A DNA stretch of 64,000 nt from Streptosporangium sp. NBC_01756 (GCF_035917975.1 NZ_CP109130.1:5580001-5644000), one strand, 5' to 3'; shown: positions 50,824 to 60,170, counted from the stretch's first letter. Program-made: numbers and translations. The notes: a model not told the origin generated them from the letters alone.

Positions 50824-52179
50824 GTGGGTGACCTCGCCAAGATCTTCAAGGCGTACGACGTCCGAGGCGTCGTGCCGGACGAGTTCGACGAGGAGACCGC
50901 GGAGGCGGTCGGCGCGGCCTTCGTGGAGGTGACCGGCGCCGGGACCGCCGTGGTGGCCCACGACATGCGCGCCTCCTCGGCGCCGCTGGCCGCGGCCTTC
51001 GCCCGCGGGGTGACCTCACGCGGGGCCGACGTCGTCCATGCCGGACTGGGCTCCACCGACCTGCTCTACTACGCCAGCGGCAGCCTCGCCCTGCCCGGCG
51101 TGATGTTCACCGCGAGCCACAACCCCGCCCGGTACAACGGCATGAAGATGTGCCGGGCCGGCGCCGTGCCGATCGGCGGCGACACCGGTCTGGCCGAGAT
51201 CCGCGACCGGGCGGCCGAGCTCCTGAAGTCCGGGGTCGGCGGCGGCGACGGCGGCGGGACCGTCTCCGCACAAGACCTGCTACGGGGCTATGCCGACCAC
51301 CTGCGCACGCTGGTCGACCTGTCCGGCATCCGGCCGCTGAAGGTCGTGGTGGACGCGGGCAACGGCATGGGCGGCCACACCGTCCCGGTGGTGTTCGAGG
51401 GGCTCCCGCTGGAGACGACCGAGCTCTACTTCGAGCTTGACGGCACCTTCCCCAACCACGAGGCCAACCCGATCGAGCCGGAGAATCTGCGCGACCTGCA
51501 GAAGGCCGTCCTCGACACCGGTGCCGACATCGGCCTGGCCTTCGACGGCGACGCCGACCGCTGCTGGGTCGTCGACGAGCGTGGCGAGTCGGTCTCCCCC
51601 TCCACGATCACCGCGCTGGTCGCGGCGCGCGAGCTGGCCAAGCACCCCGGTGCCGTGGTCATCCACAACCTGATCACCTCGCGGAGCGTCCCGGAGATCA
51701 TCGCCGAGCATGGCGGGCGTCCGGTCCGCACCCGGGTGGGCCACTCGTTCATCAAGGCCGAGATGGCCAGGACCGGTGCCGTCTTCGGCGGCGAGCACTC
51801 GGCCCACTACTACTTCAGGGACTTCTGGTCCGCCGACTCCGGCATGCTGGCCGCGCTGCACGTGCTGGCCGCGCTGGGCGAGCAGGACCGGCCCCTGTCG
51901 GAGATCCTCGCGGACTACGCCCGCTACGCGGCCTCCGGAGAGATCAACAGCACGGTCGCCGACCAGGCGGAGGCGACGGCGCGGGTGCGCCGGACGTTCG
52001 CCGGCCGCGACGGTGTCACCTTCGACGAACTGGACGGCATGACCGTGTCCGGACCCGGATGGTGGTTCAACCTTCGCCCGTCCAACACCGAGCCGCTGCT
52101 CAGGCTTAACGCCGAAGCGGCTGACGAGATTCAGATGGCAGCGATCAGGGACGAAGTTCTCGCTGTCGTGAGGAGCTGA
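50824..52179 (+). CDS. manB: Phosphomannomutase / phosphoglucomutase
   Basis: 451 residues from GTG 50824. Alpha-D-phosphohexomutase fold with catalytic phosphoserine Ser98 in 'TASHNP', Mg2+ loop 'DGDADR' (Asp241, Asp243, Asp245), sugar loop 'GGEHSAHYYFRDFW' and phosphate loop 'RPSNTEP'. 'GEHSAH' with the context favours mannose. Converts mannose-6-phosphate to mannose-1-phosphate, the substrate of the GMPP-like enzyme at 31955, feeding GDP-mannose. Heads a compact operon with the next genes. Ortholog position of Rv3257c. Confidence 0.92.
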   Translation: MGDLAKIFKAYDVRGVVPDEFDEETAEAVGAAFVEVTGAGTAVVAHDMRASSAPLAAAFARGVTSRGADVVHAGLGSTDLLYYASGSLALPGVMFTASHNPARYNGMKMCRAGAVPIGGDTGLAEIRDRAAELLKSGVGGGDGGGTVSAQDLLRGYADHLRTLVDLSGIRPLKVVVDAGNGMGGHTVPVVFEGLPLETTELYFELDGTFPNHEANPIEPENLRDLQKAVLDTGADIGLAFDGDADRCWVVDERGESVSPSTITALVAARELAKHPGAVVIHNLITSRSVPEIIAEHGGRPVRTRVGHSFIKAEMARTGAVFGGEHSAHYYFRDFWSADSGMLAALHVLAALGEQDRPLSEILADYARYAASGEINSTVADQAEATARVRRTFAGRDGVTFDELDGMTVSGPGWWFNLRPSNTEPLLRLNAEAADEIQMAAIRDEVLAVVRS

Positions 52180-52183
52180 ACAG

Positions 52184-52357
52184 ATGAAGATCGACGACTG
52201 GCTGCTGGAGATCCTGGCCTGTCCCAACTGCAAGTCCCCCCTGCGCGCCGAGCCCGAAGTGGACGAGCTGTTCTGCACCTCCGCCTCCTGCGGCCTGGTG
52301 TATCCGGTCCGGGACGACATCCCGGTGCTGCTGGTCGACGAGGCGCGGAAGTCGTGA
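52184..52357 (+). CDS. Trm112-family small zinc-ribbon protein
   Basis: 57 residues from ATG 52184, four bases after the manB stop. Cys13, Cys16, Cys31 and Cys36 form a zinc site: 'ILACPNCKSPL' and 'LFCTSASCGLVYPVRDDIPVLL' are the Trm112/UPF0434 signatures. In eukaryotes and archaea such proteins activate methyltransferases; in bacteria the role is unclear. It overlaps the SIS gene by 4 bases. Short enough to be missed in many annotations. Confidence 0.88.
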   Translation: MKIDDWLLEILACPNCKSPLRAEPEVDELFCTSASCGLVYPVRDDIPVLLVDEARKS

Positions 52358-53460
52358 GCTGGGAGCCGGATCGGCTCGACGACCCCGAGCGGCTGGCCGG
52401 CGGCGATCCGTCGGGCATGCTGCGCGCGGTGGCCGCCTCGGCGGCGCAGATCCGCACCGCCTACCGCGCCACGCGCGAGACCGACCTGTCCGCGCTGGTC
52501 GGCGGTGGGCGGCCCCGGGCCCTCGTGGTCGCGGGTATGGGCGGTTCGGGCATCGCCGGTGACATCCTCAACGCGGTCTGCGGTCACGGCGCCCCGCTGC
52601 CGGTCGTGACCGTGCGGTCCTACCGGCTGCCCGGCTGGGTCGGCTCGACCGACGTGGTCATCGCGGTGTCGTGCTCGGGCAGGACCGAGGAGACACTCGC
52701 GATGGCGATGGAGGCCGTCCGCCGTGGCTGCCGTCTGCTCGCGGTGGGCGCGCCCGACTCCCCGTTGCAGGCGATCGCCAGGCAGGCGGGCGCGCCGTTC
52801 GTGCCCGTCACCTCCGGAGGGCAGCCGCGGGCCGCCCTCTGGGAGCTGTCGGTCCCGCCGGTCGTCGTCGCCGCCGAGCTCGGCCTGATCAAGGTGGACG
52901 ACGAGGTGTACGAGAACGTCGCCGGGCGCCTGGAGGAGATCGCGCACCGGTGCCGTCCGGCGAGTGAGTCGTTCATCAATCCGGGCAAGTCGCTGGCCAT
53001 GGAGATGGCCGAGACCGTGCCGATGATCTGGGGATCCTCGCCGCTGGCCGCGGTCGCCGCCTACCGATGGGCCTGCCAGCTCAACGAGAACGGCAAATAC
53101 CCGGCCGTCTGGGGCGAGATCCCGGAGGTCAACCACAACCAGGTGGTGGCGTTCGACGGCCCGCTGGCCACGCGCGACATCTTCGCCGAGGAGAGCGGGC
53201 GGTCGTTGCGGCTGTTCGTGCTCCGCGACGTCGAGGAGCATCCGCAGGTGGCGCGACGGCGCGAGGTGTCGGTACGGCTGGCGGAGGACAGGGGGGTCCC
53301 GGTCACCCAGCTCGCCGCCGACGGGTCACATCCGCTGGAGCGGCTCGCGACATTGATCGGCATGGGCGACTACGCGAGTACGTACCTCGCGCTGGGGTAC
53401 GGGATCGACCCGACCCCTGTGTCGACCATCACAGAACTGAAGGCGAGAGTTTCCCCATAG
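52354..53460 (+). CDS. SIS-domain sugar isomerase (phosphoglucose/phosphomannose isomerase-like)
   Basis: 368 residues from GTG 52354. 'VVAGMGGSGIAGDIL' and 'VIAVSCSGRTEETLAM' are the SIS phosphate-binding loops, and 'NENGKYPAVWGEIPEVNHNQVVAF' is the C-terminal bact-PGI signature with the likely catalytic His/Glu. Interconverts glucose/mannose-6-phosphate with fructose-6-phosphate, supplying manB. Orthologous to Rv3256c. A separate manA gene, which usually follows, is not present in this window, so this enzyme may carry the whole step. Confidence 0.85.
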   Translation: MSWEPDRLDDPERLAGGDPSGMLRAVAASAAQIRTAYRATRETDLSALVGGGRPRALVVAGMGGSGIAGDILNAVCGHGAPLPVVTVRSYRLPGWVGSTDVVIAVSCSGRTEETLAMAMEAVRRGCRLLAVGAPDSPLQAIARQAGAPFVPVTSGGQPRAALWELSVPPVVVAAELGLIKVDDEVYENVAGRLEEIAHRCRPASESFINPGKSLAMEMAETVPMIWGSSPLAAVAAYRWACQLNENGKYPAVWGEIPEVNHNQVVAFDGPLATRDIFAEESGRSLRLFVLRDVEEHPQVARRREVSVRLAEDRGVPVTQLAADGSHPLERLATLIGMGDYASTYLALGYGIDPTPVSTITELKARVSP

Positions 53461-53503
53461 GATTTCATCTCGGCTTTTATCGAATCAACGAGTGGAGGCT
53501 GCC

Positions 53504-54433
53504 GTGAGCGCGGGCGGCGGTACCAAGGCGATCATTGCGGCATTATCGGCGAACCTCGCGATCGCGGTGGCCAAGTTCGTGGCCTTCCTGATCACGACGT
53601 CCTCGTCGATGCTCGCCGAGTCGATCCACTCCCTGGCAGACTCGGGCAACCAGGTGTTGCTGCTGGTCGGAGGGAAGCGGGCGGCGCGGAAACGGACCCC
53701 CGAGCACCCGTTCGGCTATGGCCGGGAGCGCTATTTCTACGCTTTCGTCGTGGCGGTGGTGCTTTTCACGATCGGTGCGCTGTTCTCTCTTTACGAGGGC
53801 TGGCACAAGATCAGTGATCCGCACCCGGTGGAGACGCCCATTGTGGCCTTCGGGGTGCTGATCTTCGCGATCATCGCCGAGGGTTTCTCCTTCCGTACGG
53901 CGATCAAGGAGTCCAACACGGTCCGCGGCGACCAGTCCTGGGTGCAGTTCATCCGCAGGTCCAAGTCGCCGGAACTACCGGTGATCGTCCTGGAGGACCT
54001 GGGCGCGCTGATCGGCCTGGTGCTCGCGCTGGCCGGTGTGTCCATGGCGGTGGTCACCGGTGACGGCGTCTGGGACGGCGTCGGCACGATGGCGATCGGT
54101 GTCCTGCTCGCCGTCATCGCGGTCATCCTCGCGGTCGAGACCAAGTCGCTGCTGATCGGTGAGGGCGCGGGTCCGGAGGTCGAGAAGCAGATCCGCGAGG
54201 CCCTGGAGGGCACGCCCGAGGTCGCCCGGATCATCCACATGCGCACGCTCCACCTGGGCCCGGAGGAGATCCTGGTCGCCGCCAAGATCGCGGTCGACCA
54301 CGACGACACGGCCACCGAGGTGGCCCGCGGGATCGACGAGGCCGAGCAGCGCATCCGCGCCGCCGTCCCGACCGCCCGCATCATCTACCTGGAGCCGGAC
54401 CTCGACAGGTCCAGGGTCAACGGCTCGGCCTGA
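53504..54433 (+). CDS. Cation diffusion facilitator (Zn/Co/Cd efflux family)
   Basis: 309 residues from GTG 53504, 5 bases after GGAGG. Six membrane helices. The first metal site is 'ESIHSLADSGN' (H-x3-D) in helix 2. The second helix-5 site is 'VLEDLGALIG', with Glu/Asp instead of the usual His/Asp, a pattern seen in ZNT9-like members of the family. A cytoplasmic domain follows (about 215-300). Exports divalent metal for protons. It lies where Streptomyces often has a transporter between the isomerase and manA. Confidence 0.88.
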   Translation: MSAGGGTKAIIAALSANLAIAVAKFVAFLITTSSSMLAESIHSLADSGNQVLLLVGGKRAARKRTPEHPFGYGRERYFYAFVVAVVLFTIGALFSLYEGWHKISDPHPVETPIVAFGVLIFAIIAEGFSFRTAIKESNTVRGDQSWVQFIRRSKSPELPVIVLEDLGALIGLVLALAGVSMAVVTGDGVWDGVGTMAIGVLLAVIAVILAVETKSLLIGEGAGPEVEKQIREALEGTPEVARIIHMRTLHLGPEEILVAAKIAVDHDDTATEVARGIDEAEQRIRAAVPTARIIYLEPDLDRSRVNGSA

Positions 54434-54437
54434 CCAT

Positions 54438-54473
54438 CCCCGGGGAGCCCGGAGTCACCGGCGCTCCCCGGGG
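54438..54473. terminator. Terminator after the cation transporter
   Basis: CCCCGGGGAGC and GCTCCCCGGGG, a perfect 11-bp stem, with an inner CCGG/CCGG pair. It starts 4 bases past the stop. The rest of the gap to 54594 shows nothing else. Confidence 0.75.
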
Positions 54474-54594
54474 CAGTCAGCCGAGTTGCCGGCCCAGTTG
54501 ATCGACGGCGGTCGTCAGCACATGGTCGACGACTTCGGTGATCTCGGACCGGCGTGCATCGGGTTCGTCGCCGAAGCCGATCGGGCCCATGTTT

Positions 54595-54930
54595 TCAGGA
54601 GCGGCCCTGGAGCAGGCGCAGCGCCTTCTCCTTCTCGAAGTCCAGGGCCCGGCGCGGGGCCTGCAGGCGGCCGATCCGCAGTCCCAGCTCCCGTACGGCC
54701 TGCGCGACGGCGGGCTCGCTCATCACCCGCAGGGCGAAGGCCAGTTCGGCGGGGGAGATGTCGAACCGCTTCTCCAGCTCCACACCCTGGGCCACGGCCG
54801 ACAGCTCCTCGGGGCCGAAACGCCGGTGTGAGCCCTGCTCCCTGATTGGTGGGAGCAGGCCGAGCGCCTCGCGGTAGCGGAGCATGCGGGGCGACATGCC
54901 CAGCCGTTCGGCGGCCTCGGTGATCCGCAT
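54595..54930 (-). CDS. MerR-family regulator
   Basis: 111 residues. 'MRITEAAERLGMSPRMLRYREALGLLPP' is a MerR winged helix-turn-helix, followed by 'GSHRRFGPEEL' and a C-terminal coiled-coil-like stretch. The 'YREALGL' lacks the usual YE after R-Y (R-Y-R-E-A-L-G-L), resembling short HspR-type or PAS-less members. No effector-binding Cys cluster, so a metal sensor is unlikely. It diverges from sahH across 196 bases that hold a CTAAC/GTTAG inverted repeat at 54952-54974, a possible operator. Confidence 0.75.
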   Translation of the reverse strand: MRITEAAERLGMSPRMLRYREALGLLPPIREQGSHRRFGPEELSAVAQGVELEKRFDISPAELAFALRVMSEPAVAQAVRELGLRIGRLQAPRRALDFEKEKALRLLQGRS

Positions 54931-55126
54931 TCTTCCACCTTTCCGCAGTTTCTAACATTCTTGTGTCAGGTTAGCCGTCCCAAAGATGCGCGGAGCCGGA
55001 TCGCCACCTAAACTCGCAAGCGTCGACTTTTCCGGCGGAGCGACGGGCCGGGCCCGGTGGCGGAGCCGGAGCGCGTGGCCGGCGAGGGCACGAGTCGAGC
55101 GCGATCACCAACCAGAGGGGTAACAC

Positions 55127-56554
55127 ATGGACTTCAAGGTCGCCGACCTTTCGCTTGCGGACTTCGGTCGCAAGGAGATCCAGCTCGCCGAGCACGAGAT
55201 GCCGGGCCTGATGGCCATCCGCAAGGAGTACGCGGAGGCCCAGCCGCTGGCCGGTGCGAAGATCATGGGCTCGCTGCACATGACCATCCAGACCGCCGTG
55301 CTCATCGAGACGCTGGTCGCGCTCGGCGCCGAGGTCCGCTGGGTGAGCTGCAACATCTTCTCCACCCAGGACCACGCCGCCGCGGCCGTCGTCGTCGGCC
55401 CGAACGGCACCGTCGACGCCCCGCAGGGCGTCCCGGTCTTCGCCTGGAAGGGCGAGACCCTGGAGGAGTACTGGTGGTGCACCGAGCAGGCACTGGTGTG
55501 GCCCGGCGGTGATGGCCCCAACATGATCCTCGACGACGGTGGCGACGCCACCCTGCTCGTCCACAAGGGCGCCGAGTACGAGAAGGCGGGCGCCGTCCCC
55601 AGCGCCGGCGAGAACGACGCGGAAGAGTGGAAGATCATCCTCGATCTGCTCCGCCGTACGGTCACCCCCGAGAAGAAGTGGACCGAGGTCGCCTCGCGCA
55701 TCAAGGGCGTCACCGAGGAGACCACCACCGGTGTCCACCGCCTCTACGAGATGTTCAAGGCCGGTTCGCTGCTCTTCCCGGCGATCAACGTCAACGACTC
55801 GGTGACCAAGTCGAAGTTCGACAACAAGTACGGCTGCCGCCACTCGGTCATCGACGGCCTCAACCGCGCCACCGACGTGCTGATCGGCGGCAAGGTCGCG
55901 GTCGTGGCCGGTTACGGCGACGTCGGCAAGGGCTGCGCCGACGCGCTCCGGGGCCAGGGCGCCCGGGTCATCGTCACCGAGATCGACCCGATCTGCGCGC
56001 TCCAGGCCGCCATGGACGGCTTCCAGGTGACCACCCTGGACGAGGTCGTCGGCATCGCCGACATCTTCGTCACCACGACCGGCAACTTCGACATCATCAC
56101 CGCCGACCACATGGCGAAGATGAAGCACAACGCCATCGTGTCCAACATCGGCCACTTCGACAACGAGATCGACATGGCCGGGCTGGCGAAGATCCCAGGC
56201 ATCGTCAAGACCGAGATCAAGCCGCAGGTGCACACCTGGACCTTCTCCGACGGCCGCCAGATCCTGGTGCTCGCCGAGGGCCGCCTGATGAACCTGGGCT
56301 GCGCCACCGGCCACCCCTCGTTCGTCATGTCCAACTCCTTCACCAACCAGGTGATCGCCCAGATCGAGCTGTTCACCAAGACCGAGCAGTACCCGGTCGG
56401 CGTCTACGTGCTGCCCAAGCACCTGGACGAGAAGGTCGCCCGCCTCCACCTCGACGCCCTCGGCGTGAAACTCACCAAGCTCACCAAGGCGCAGGCGGAA
56501 TACATCGGCGTGGACATCGAGGGCCCTTACAAGGCCGACCACTACCGCTACTGA
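55127..56554 (+). CDS. sahH: Adenosylhomocysteinase
   Basis: 475 residues from ATG 55127, with AGAGGGG upstream. Full-length bacterial/eukaryotic type including the roughly 40-residue insert. '[20 protein letters not shown]' carries the catalytic Asp and Lys, '[15 protein letters not shown]' is the NAD loop, and the C-terminus 'KADHYRY' supplies the Lys/Tyr that reach into the partner subunit. Hydrolyses S-adenosylhomocysteine to homocysteine and adenosine, clearing product inhibition of methyltransferases. A hairpin at 56569 separates it from a second family member. Confidence 0.96.
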   Translation: MDFKVADLSLADFGRKEIQLAEHEMPGLMAIRKEYAEAQPLAGAKIMGSLHMTIQTAVLIETLVALGAEVRWVSCNIFSTQDHAAAAVVVGPNGTVDAPQGVPVFAWKGETLEEYWWCTEQALVWPGGDGPNMILDDGGDATLLVHKGAEYEKAGAVPSAGENDAEEWKIILDLLRRTVTPEKKWTEVASRIKGVTEETTTGVHRLYEMFKAGSLLFPAINVNDSVTKSKFDNKYGCRHSVIDGLNRATDVLIGGKVAVVAGYGDVGKGCADALRGQGARVIVTEIDPICALQAAMDGFQVTTLDEVVGIADIFVTTTGNFDIITADHMAKMKHNAIVSNIGHFDNEIDMAGLAKIPGIVKTEIKPQVHTWTFSDGRQILVLAEGRLMNLGCATGHPSFVMSNSFTNQVIAQIELFTKTEQYPVGVYVLPKHLDEKVARLHLDALGVKLTKLTKAQAEYIGVDIEGPYKADHYRY

Positions 56555-56568
56555 TCGACCGTTCCACC

Positions 56569-56594
56569 GGGCCCCCGCGGATCCGCGGGGGCCC
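56569..56594. terminator. Perfect palindromic hairpin between the two sahH genes
   Basis: A 26-base perfect palindrome with arms GGGCCCCCGCGGA/TCCGCGGGGGCCC, 15 bases past the sahH stop and 23 before the next start. It may terminate, or attenuate, so that the second gene is expressed at a lower level. Confidence 0.65.
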
Positions 56595-56616
56595 TTCGGG
56601 CAATCCGGGGAGAAAC

Positions 56617-57858
56617 GTGGACAGCACGCTGGTGGCCGCAGGCGAACGGCGGATCGGGTGGGCGGCGCGGTCGATGCCGGTGCTCACCGCCATCGGTGAG
56701 CGGTTCGCGGCCGAGCGGCCCCTGGACGGACTCCGGATCGCCGCGTGCCTGCACGTGACCGCCGAGACCGCGGTGCTCATGGGCGCGCTGAAGGCGGGCG
56801 GGGCCGAGATCGCCCTGGCCGCTTCCAACCCGCTGTCCACCCAGGACGACGTCGCCGCCGCGCTGGGTGACTACGGCGTCGCCGTGCACGCGCTGGCCGG
56901 GGTGAACAGGGAGACCTACTACCGCCACATCCACCGGGCGCTCGACATCCGCCCGGACCTCGTCCTCGACGACGGCTGCGACCTGGTCAACATCCTGCAC
57001 ACCGAGCGGACCGAGCTGCTGGAGACGGTCTCCGGGGGATGCGAGGAGACCACGACCGGCATCATCCGGCTCCGGCAGATGGCCGCGGAACAGGCGCTGA
57101 GGTTCCCGGTCGTGGCGGTCAACGACACCCGGACCAAGCGGATGTTCGACAACCGGTACGGCACCGGCCAGTCCACCGTCGACGGCATCATGCGCGCCAC
57201 CAACACCCTGCTCGCCGGCAAGACCGTGGTGGTCGCGGGGTTCGGCTACTGCGGCCGGGGGGTCGCCGAGCGGGCCAAGGGGCTGGGGGCGCGGGTGGTG
57301 GTCACCGAGATCGATCCGGTCAAGGCGCTGGACGCCACGTTGCAGGGGTACGACGTGCAGACCATGGCGAGCGCGGCCCGGAGCGGAGACGTGTTCGTCA
57401 CGGTCACCGGCAACCGCGACGTGATCAGGGGCGAGCATCTGGCGGTCATGAAGGACGGCGCGATCCTGGCCAACGCCGGCCACTTCGACGTCGAGATAGA
57501 CGTCCGGGCACTGGACGAGCTGGCGCAGGCCGTACATCCCGGGGTGCGCCCCAACACCGACGAGTACGTTCTCGCCGACGGCCGCCGGCTCCTGCTGCTC
57601 GCCGAAGGCCGCCTGGTGAACCTGACGGCCGCGGAAGGGCATCCGGCCGCCGTCATGGACATGTCCTTCTCCGCCCAGGCGCTCGCGGTGGCGTGGCTGG
57701 CCCGCGAGCGGGCGGGGCTGGCGCCGGGTGTCTACGACGTGCCGCAGGAGGTCGACGTCGAGGTGGCGCGGCTCAAGCTGGCCGCCGCCGGTATCGAGGT
57801 GGACACCCTCAGCTCCGACCAGGAGAGGTATCTCCACTCCTGGCGGGTCGGCTCATAA
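56617..57858 (+). CDS. Second adenosylhomocysteinase family protein, archaeal-type
   Basis: 413 residues from GTG 56617, preceded by GGGGAGA; the same frame is open upstream through sahH but that is a shadow, not a fusion. It lacks the insert of the first SahH, has 'VAGFGYCGRGVAERAKGLGA' as NAD loop, and ends 'LSSDQERYLHSWRVGS', without the K-x-D-H-Y-R-Y tail. These are features of the archaeal/Thermotoga clade, where some members hydrolyse S-inosylhomocysteine after deamination. The catalytic 'NDTRTKRMFDNRYGTG' is intact. Substrate difference is inferred. Confidence 0.85.
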   Translation: MDSTLVAAGERRIGWAARSMPVLTAIGERFAAERPLDGLRIAACLHVTAETAVLMGALKAGGAEIALAASNPLSTQDDVAAALGDYGVAVHALAGVNRETYYRHIHRALDIRPDLVLDDGCDLVNILHTERTELLETVSGGCEETTTGIIRLRQMAAEQALRFPVVAVNDTRTKRMFDNRYGTGQSTVDGIMRATNTLLAGKTVVVAGFGYCGRGVAERAKGLGARVVVTEIDPVKALDATLQGYDVQTMASAARSGDVFVTVTGNRDVIRGEHLAVMKDGAILANAGHFDVEIDVRALDELAQAVHPGVRPNTDEYVLADGRRLLLLAEGRLVNLTAAEGHPAAVMDMSFSAQALAVAWLARERAGLAPGVYDVPQEVDVEVARLKLAAAGIEVDTLSSDQERYLHSWRVGS

Positions 57859-58488
57859 CGCCGCCTGCATCTCCTGCATTCTGCGGATCTCGGCGTTCTG
57901 GGTGGCGGAGACGTCGTTCGCCAGCTCTTCGATCTTGATGTGCGAGCCGCCGACCAGAACCTGCTCGGACATGGTGACCGCCCCCTGGTGGTGAGCGGTC
58001 ATCAAGGTGAGGAACAGCCGGTCGAAGTCCTTCCCCCTGGCGGCCTTGAGCGCCTCCAGCTGCGCGGGGGTGGCCATGCCCGGCATGCCCGCGTGGTCGG
58101 CGTGGTGGTCCGGCACCTGCTGGCCCTGCTGCCGCAGCCAGGTCGTCATGTACTGGATCTCCGGTCCCTGGGCGTCCTTGATGCGCGAGGCGAGTCCTTT
58201 GAGCGTGGCCGAGTGGGCCCGTGAGGGAGCCAGGATCGCCATGTCGACGGCCTGCCGATGATGGGTGATCATGTCCTGCGCGTACTTCACGTCCGCCGCG
58301 TTGGCGGTGGGAGCGGGTACGGCCGTGGCGGCCTCGTCCGGACTGATCGTCCTGGCGGCCTCGCCCGGTCTGCCGGGCGCGATGATCGGGGCGGTCGACT
58401 GCGCCTGCGGCGTCGGTGCCTGGCCGGAGCTGCACGCACCGAGGCAGAGGGTGGCGGCGGCGACCACGGCGACAAGCGCGACGCGCAC
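57853..58488 (-). CDS. DUF305 lipoprotein
   Basis: 211 residues from GTG 58488. Signal peptide with a lipobox 'LCLGACSSG'; Cys19 would be lipidated after export. Two ferritin-like DUF305 halves, each with paired His: 'DMITHHRQAVDMA' and 'LMTAHHQGAVTMSE'. A Met/His-rich middle (P-D-H-H-A-D-H-A-G-M-P-G-M) suggests copper or other metal binding. Its stop overlaps the archaeal-type sahH by 6 bases. Divergent with the LVIVD gene, a pairing common in Actinobacteria. Confidence 0.88.
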   Translation of the reverse strand: MRVALVAVVAAATLCLGACSSGQAPTPQAQSTAPIIAPGRPGEAARTISPDEAATAVPAPTANAADVKYAQDMITHHRQAVDMAILAPSRAHSATLKGLASRIKDAQGPEIQYMTTWLRQQGQQVPDHHADHAGMPGMATPAQLEALKAARGKDFDRLFLTLMTAHHQGAVTMSEQVLVGGSHIKIEELANDVSATQNAEIRRMQEMQAAL

Positions 58489-58669
58489 CCGGTCTCCCTT
58501 CCTTAGCTGCTGTGCCGAAAGACGCTAACCCATGCATACTGCGAGAGTAAAGACGGCATGTCGGAAAAACTTGCTGACACAATGACATCTTGCCTGACCG
58601 GCCGTTCAGGATGAACCATCGGGTTATTTATGTGCTCCTTATAGGGGCGCATGGCAAGGAGGTTCGCAA

Positions 58670-60097
58670 GTGTTCACCCCTCTCAGGAAGGGCCTGACCG
58701 GCCGGTTCCTGGTAGTAGCCGGTGTCGCGGCCGTGATGGCGCTGTCCTCGGTGCCCGCTCAGGCGGCCGACATCCCGGCGCCCGGTGAGATCGTCATGAG
58801 TCCGAACATCGAGCATGTGACCAATATCCCCAAGCCGGCCGAGCTGACCGACATCCACACCGATATGGCCTTCCAGGGCGACTACGCCTATGTCGGCAAC
58901 TACACCGGTTTCTCGATCTACGACGTCCGCAAGCCGAAGAAGACCTCCCTGGTCAGCTCGGTGATCTGCCCCGGCGGGCAGATGGACGTGGCCGTCTACG
59001 GAAACCTGCTCTTCGGTGCCGTCGACTCCTCCCGCAACAACGACTCCTGCAGCAGCACCTCCCAGAATGCGTCGATCAAGGAGTCGTGGGAGGGCATCAG
59101 GATCTTCGACATCAGTGACAAGAAGAACCCGAAGTACGTCAAGGCGGTCGAGACCAACTGCGGTTCGCACACCCTGACGCTCCTGCCCGGCAAGGGCCGG
59201 GACCGGCGCAACGCCTACCTCTACATCTCCTCCTACAACCCGTCGGCGAGCTTCCCCGACTGCCAGCCGCCGCACGACCTGATCTCGATCGTCAAGGTGC
59301 CGCTGGACAGGCCCGCGGAGGCCGCGGTCGTCGCCACCCCGAACCTGTTCCCGGACGGCGGCAACCCCGGTGAGCCGGACAAGCAGTATCCCGACCGCAC
59401 GTCGGCGACCACCGGCTGCCACGACATCACCGTCTTCCCGGAGAAGAACGTCGCCGCCGGAGCCTGCATGGGCGAGGGCATCCTGATGGACATCTCCGAC
59501 CCGGTGAGCCCGAAGGTCACCGCGACGGTCCGGGACGACGAGAACTTCGCGTTCTGGCACTCGGCGACGTTCAACAACGCCGGCACCAAGGTCGTCTTCA
59601 CCGACGAGCTCGGCGGCGGTGGCGCGGCCACCTGCAACGAGACGATCGGCGCGAATCGCGGCGCCAACGGCTACTACGACATCGTCGGCGGCAAGCTCGT
59701 CTTCAAGGGCTACTTCAAGATCCCGCGTCACCAGGCCGACACCGAGAACTGCGTCGCGCACAACGGCTCGCTGATCCCGGTCAAGGGCAAGGACATCATG
59801 GTCCAGGCCTGGTACCAGGGCGGCATCTCGGTGGTGGACTTCACCGACTCCGCCAACCCGCAGGAGATCGCCTTCTTCGAGCGCGGCCCCGACGGCACCG
59901 CCCCGGCGCTGAGCGGTGGATTCTGGTCCGCCTACTACTACAACGGCTACATCTACGGCAGTGACTTCAACCTGGGACTCGACGTCCTGAAGATCAACGA
60001 CCCGCGGACCAACAAGGCCGGCGGCGTCAAGTCCGACATCCTGAACGCGCAGACTCAGGCCACCTACCCTGAGCGCGGCCACGGTCACAACGGCTGA
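58670..60097 (+). CDS. Secreted LVIVD-repeat (beta-propeller-like) protein
   Basis: 475 residues from GTG 58670, 7 bases after a perfect AAGGAGG. A signal peptide with A-Q-A cleavage at about 34 is followed by repeats such as 'YVGNYTGFSIYDV', 'GIRIFDISDKKNPKYV' and 'GGISVVDFTDSANPQEI', the LVIVD type that folds as a beta-propeller. Several Cys pairs may be disulfides outside the cell. Function unknown. The TATA-rich 58600-58645 region between this gene and DUF305 probably holds divergent promoters (for DUF305, TTTACT-18-TAGCGT on the minus strand). Confidence 0.85.
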   Translation: MFTPLRKGLTGRFLVVAGVAAVMALSSVPAQAADIPAPGEIVMSPNIEHVTNIPKPAELTDIHTDMAFQGDYAYVGNYTGFSIYDVRKPKKTSLVSSVICPGGQMDVAVYGNLLFGAVDSSRNNDSCSSTSQNASIKESWEGIRIFDISDKKNPKYVKAVETNCGSHTLTLLPGKGRDRRNAYLYISSYNPSASFPDCQPPHDLISIVKVPLDRPAEAAVVATPNLFPDGGNPGEPDKQYPDRTSATTGCHDITVFPEKNVAAGACMGEGILMDISDPVSPKVTATVRDDENFAFWHSATFNNAGTKVVFTDELGGGGAATCNETIGANRGANGYYDIVGGKLVFKGYFKIPRHQADTENCVAHNGSLIPVKGKDIMVQAWYQGGISVVDFTDSANPQEIAFFERGPDGTAPALSGGFWSAYYYNGYIYGSDFNLGLDVLKINDPRTNKAGGVKSDILNAQTQATYPERGHGHNG

Positions 60098-60111
60098 CCC
60101 TCGCTGAGGCA

Positions 60112-60143
60112 GGGGCGGCGGGAACCCCGGTTCCCGCCGCCCC
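60112..60143. terminator. Bidirectional terminator between LVIVD and RDD genes
   Basis: GGGGCGGCGGGAAC and GTTCCCGCCGCCCC, a perfect 14-bp stem with a 4-base loop, between converging genes. Confidence 0.8.
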
Positions 60144-60170
60144 TTCCGCGTGCGAGACGCTCGCCGGAAC

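Noticed and set aside
54931-55126. A possible SAH riboswitch upstream of sahH
   Set aside because: I could not find the conserved core or pseudoknot elements. The region is mostly GC-rich without a matching layout.
55627-57858. A single open frame running through sahH into the second sahH, suggesting a fused protein
   Set aside because: The upstream part is out of frame with the real sahH. The second gene has its own GTG with a ribosome-binding site, after a hairpin.
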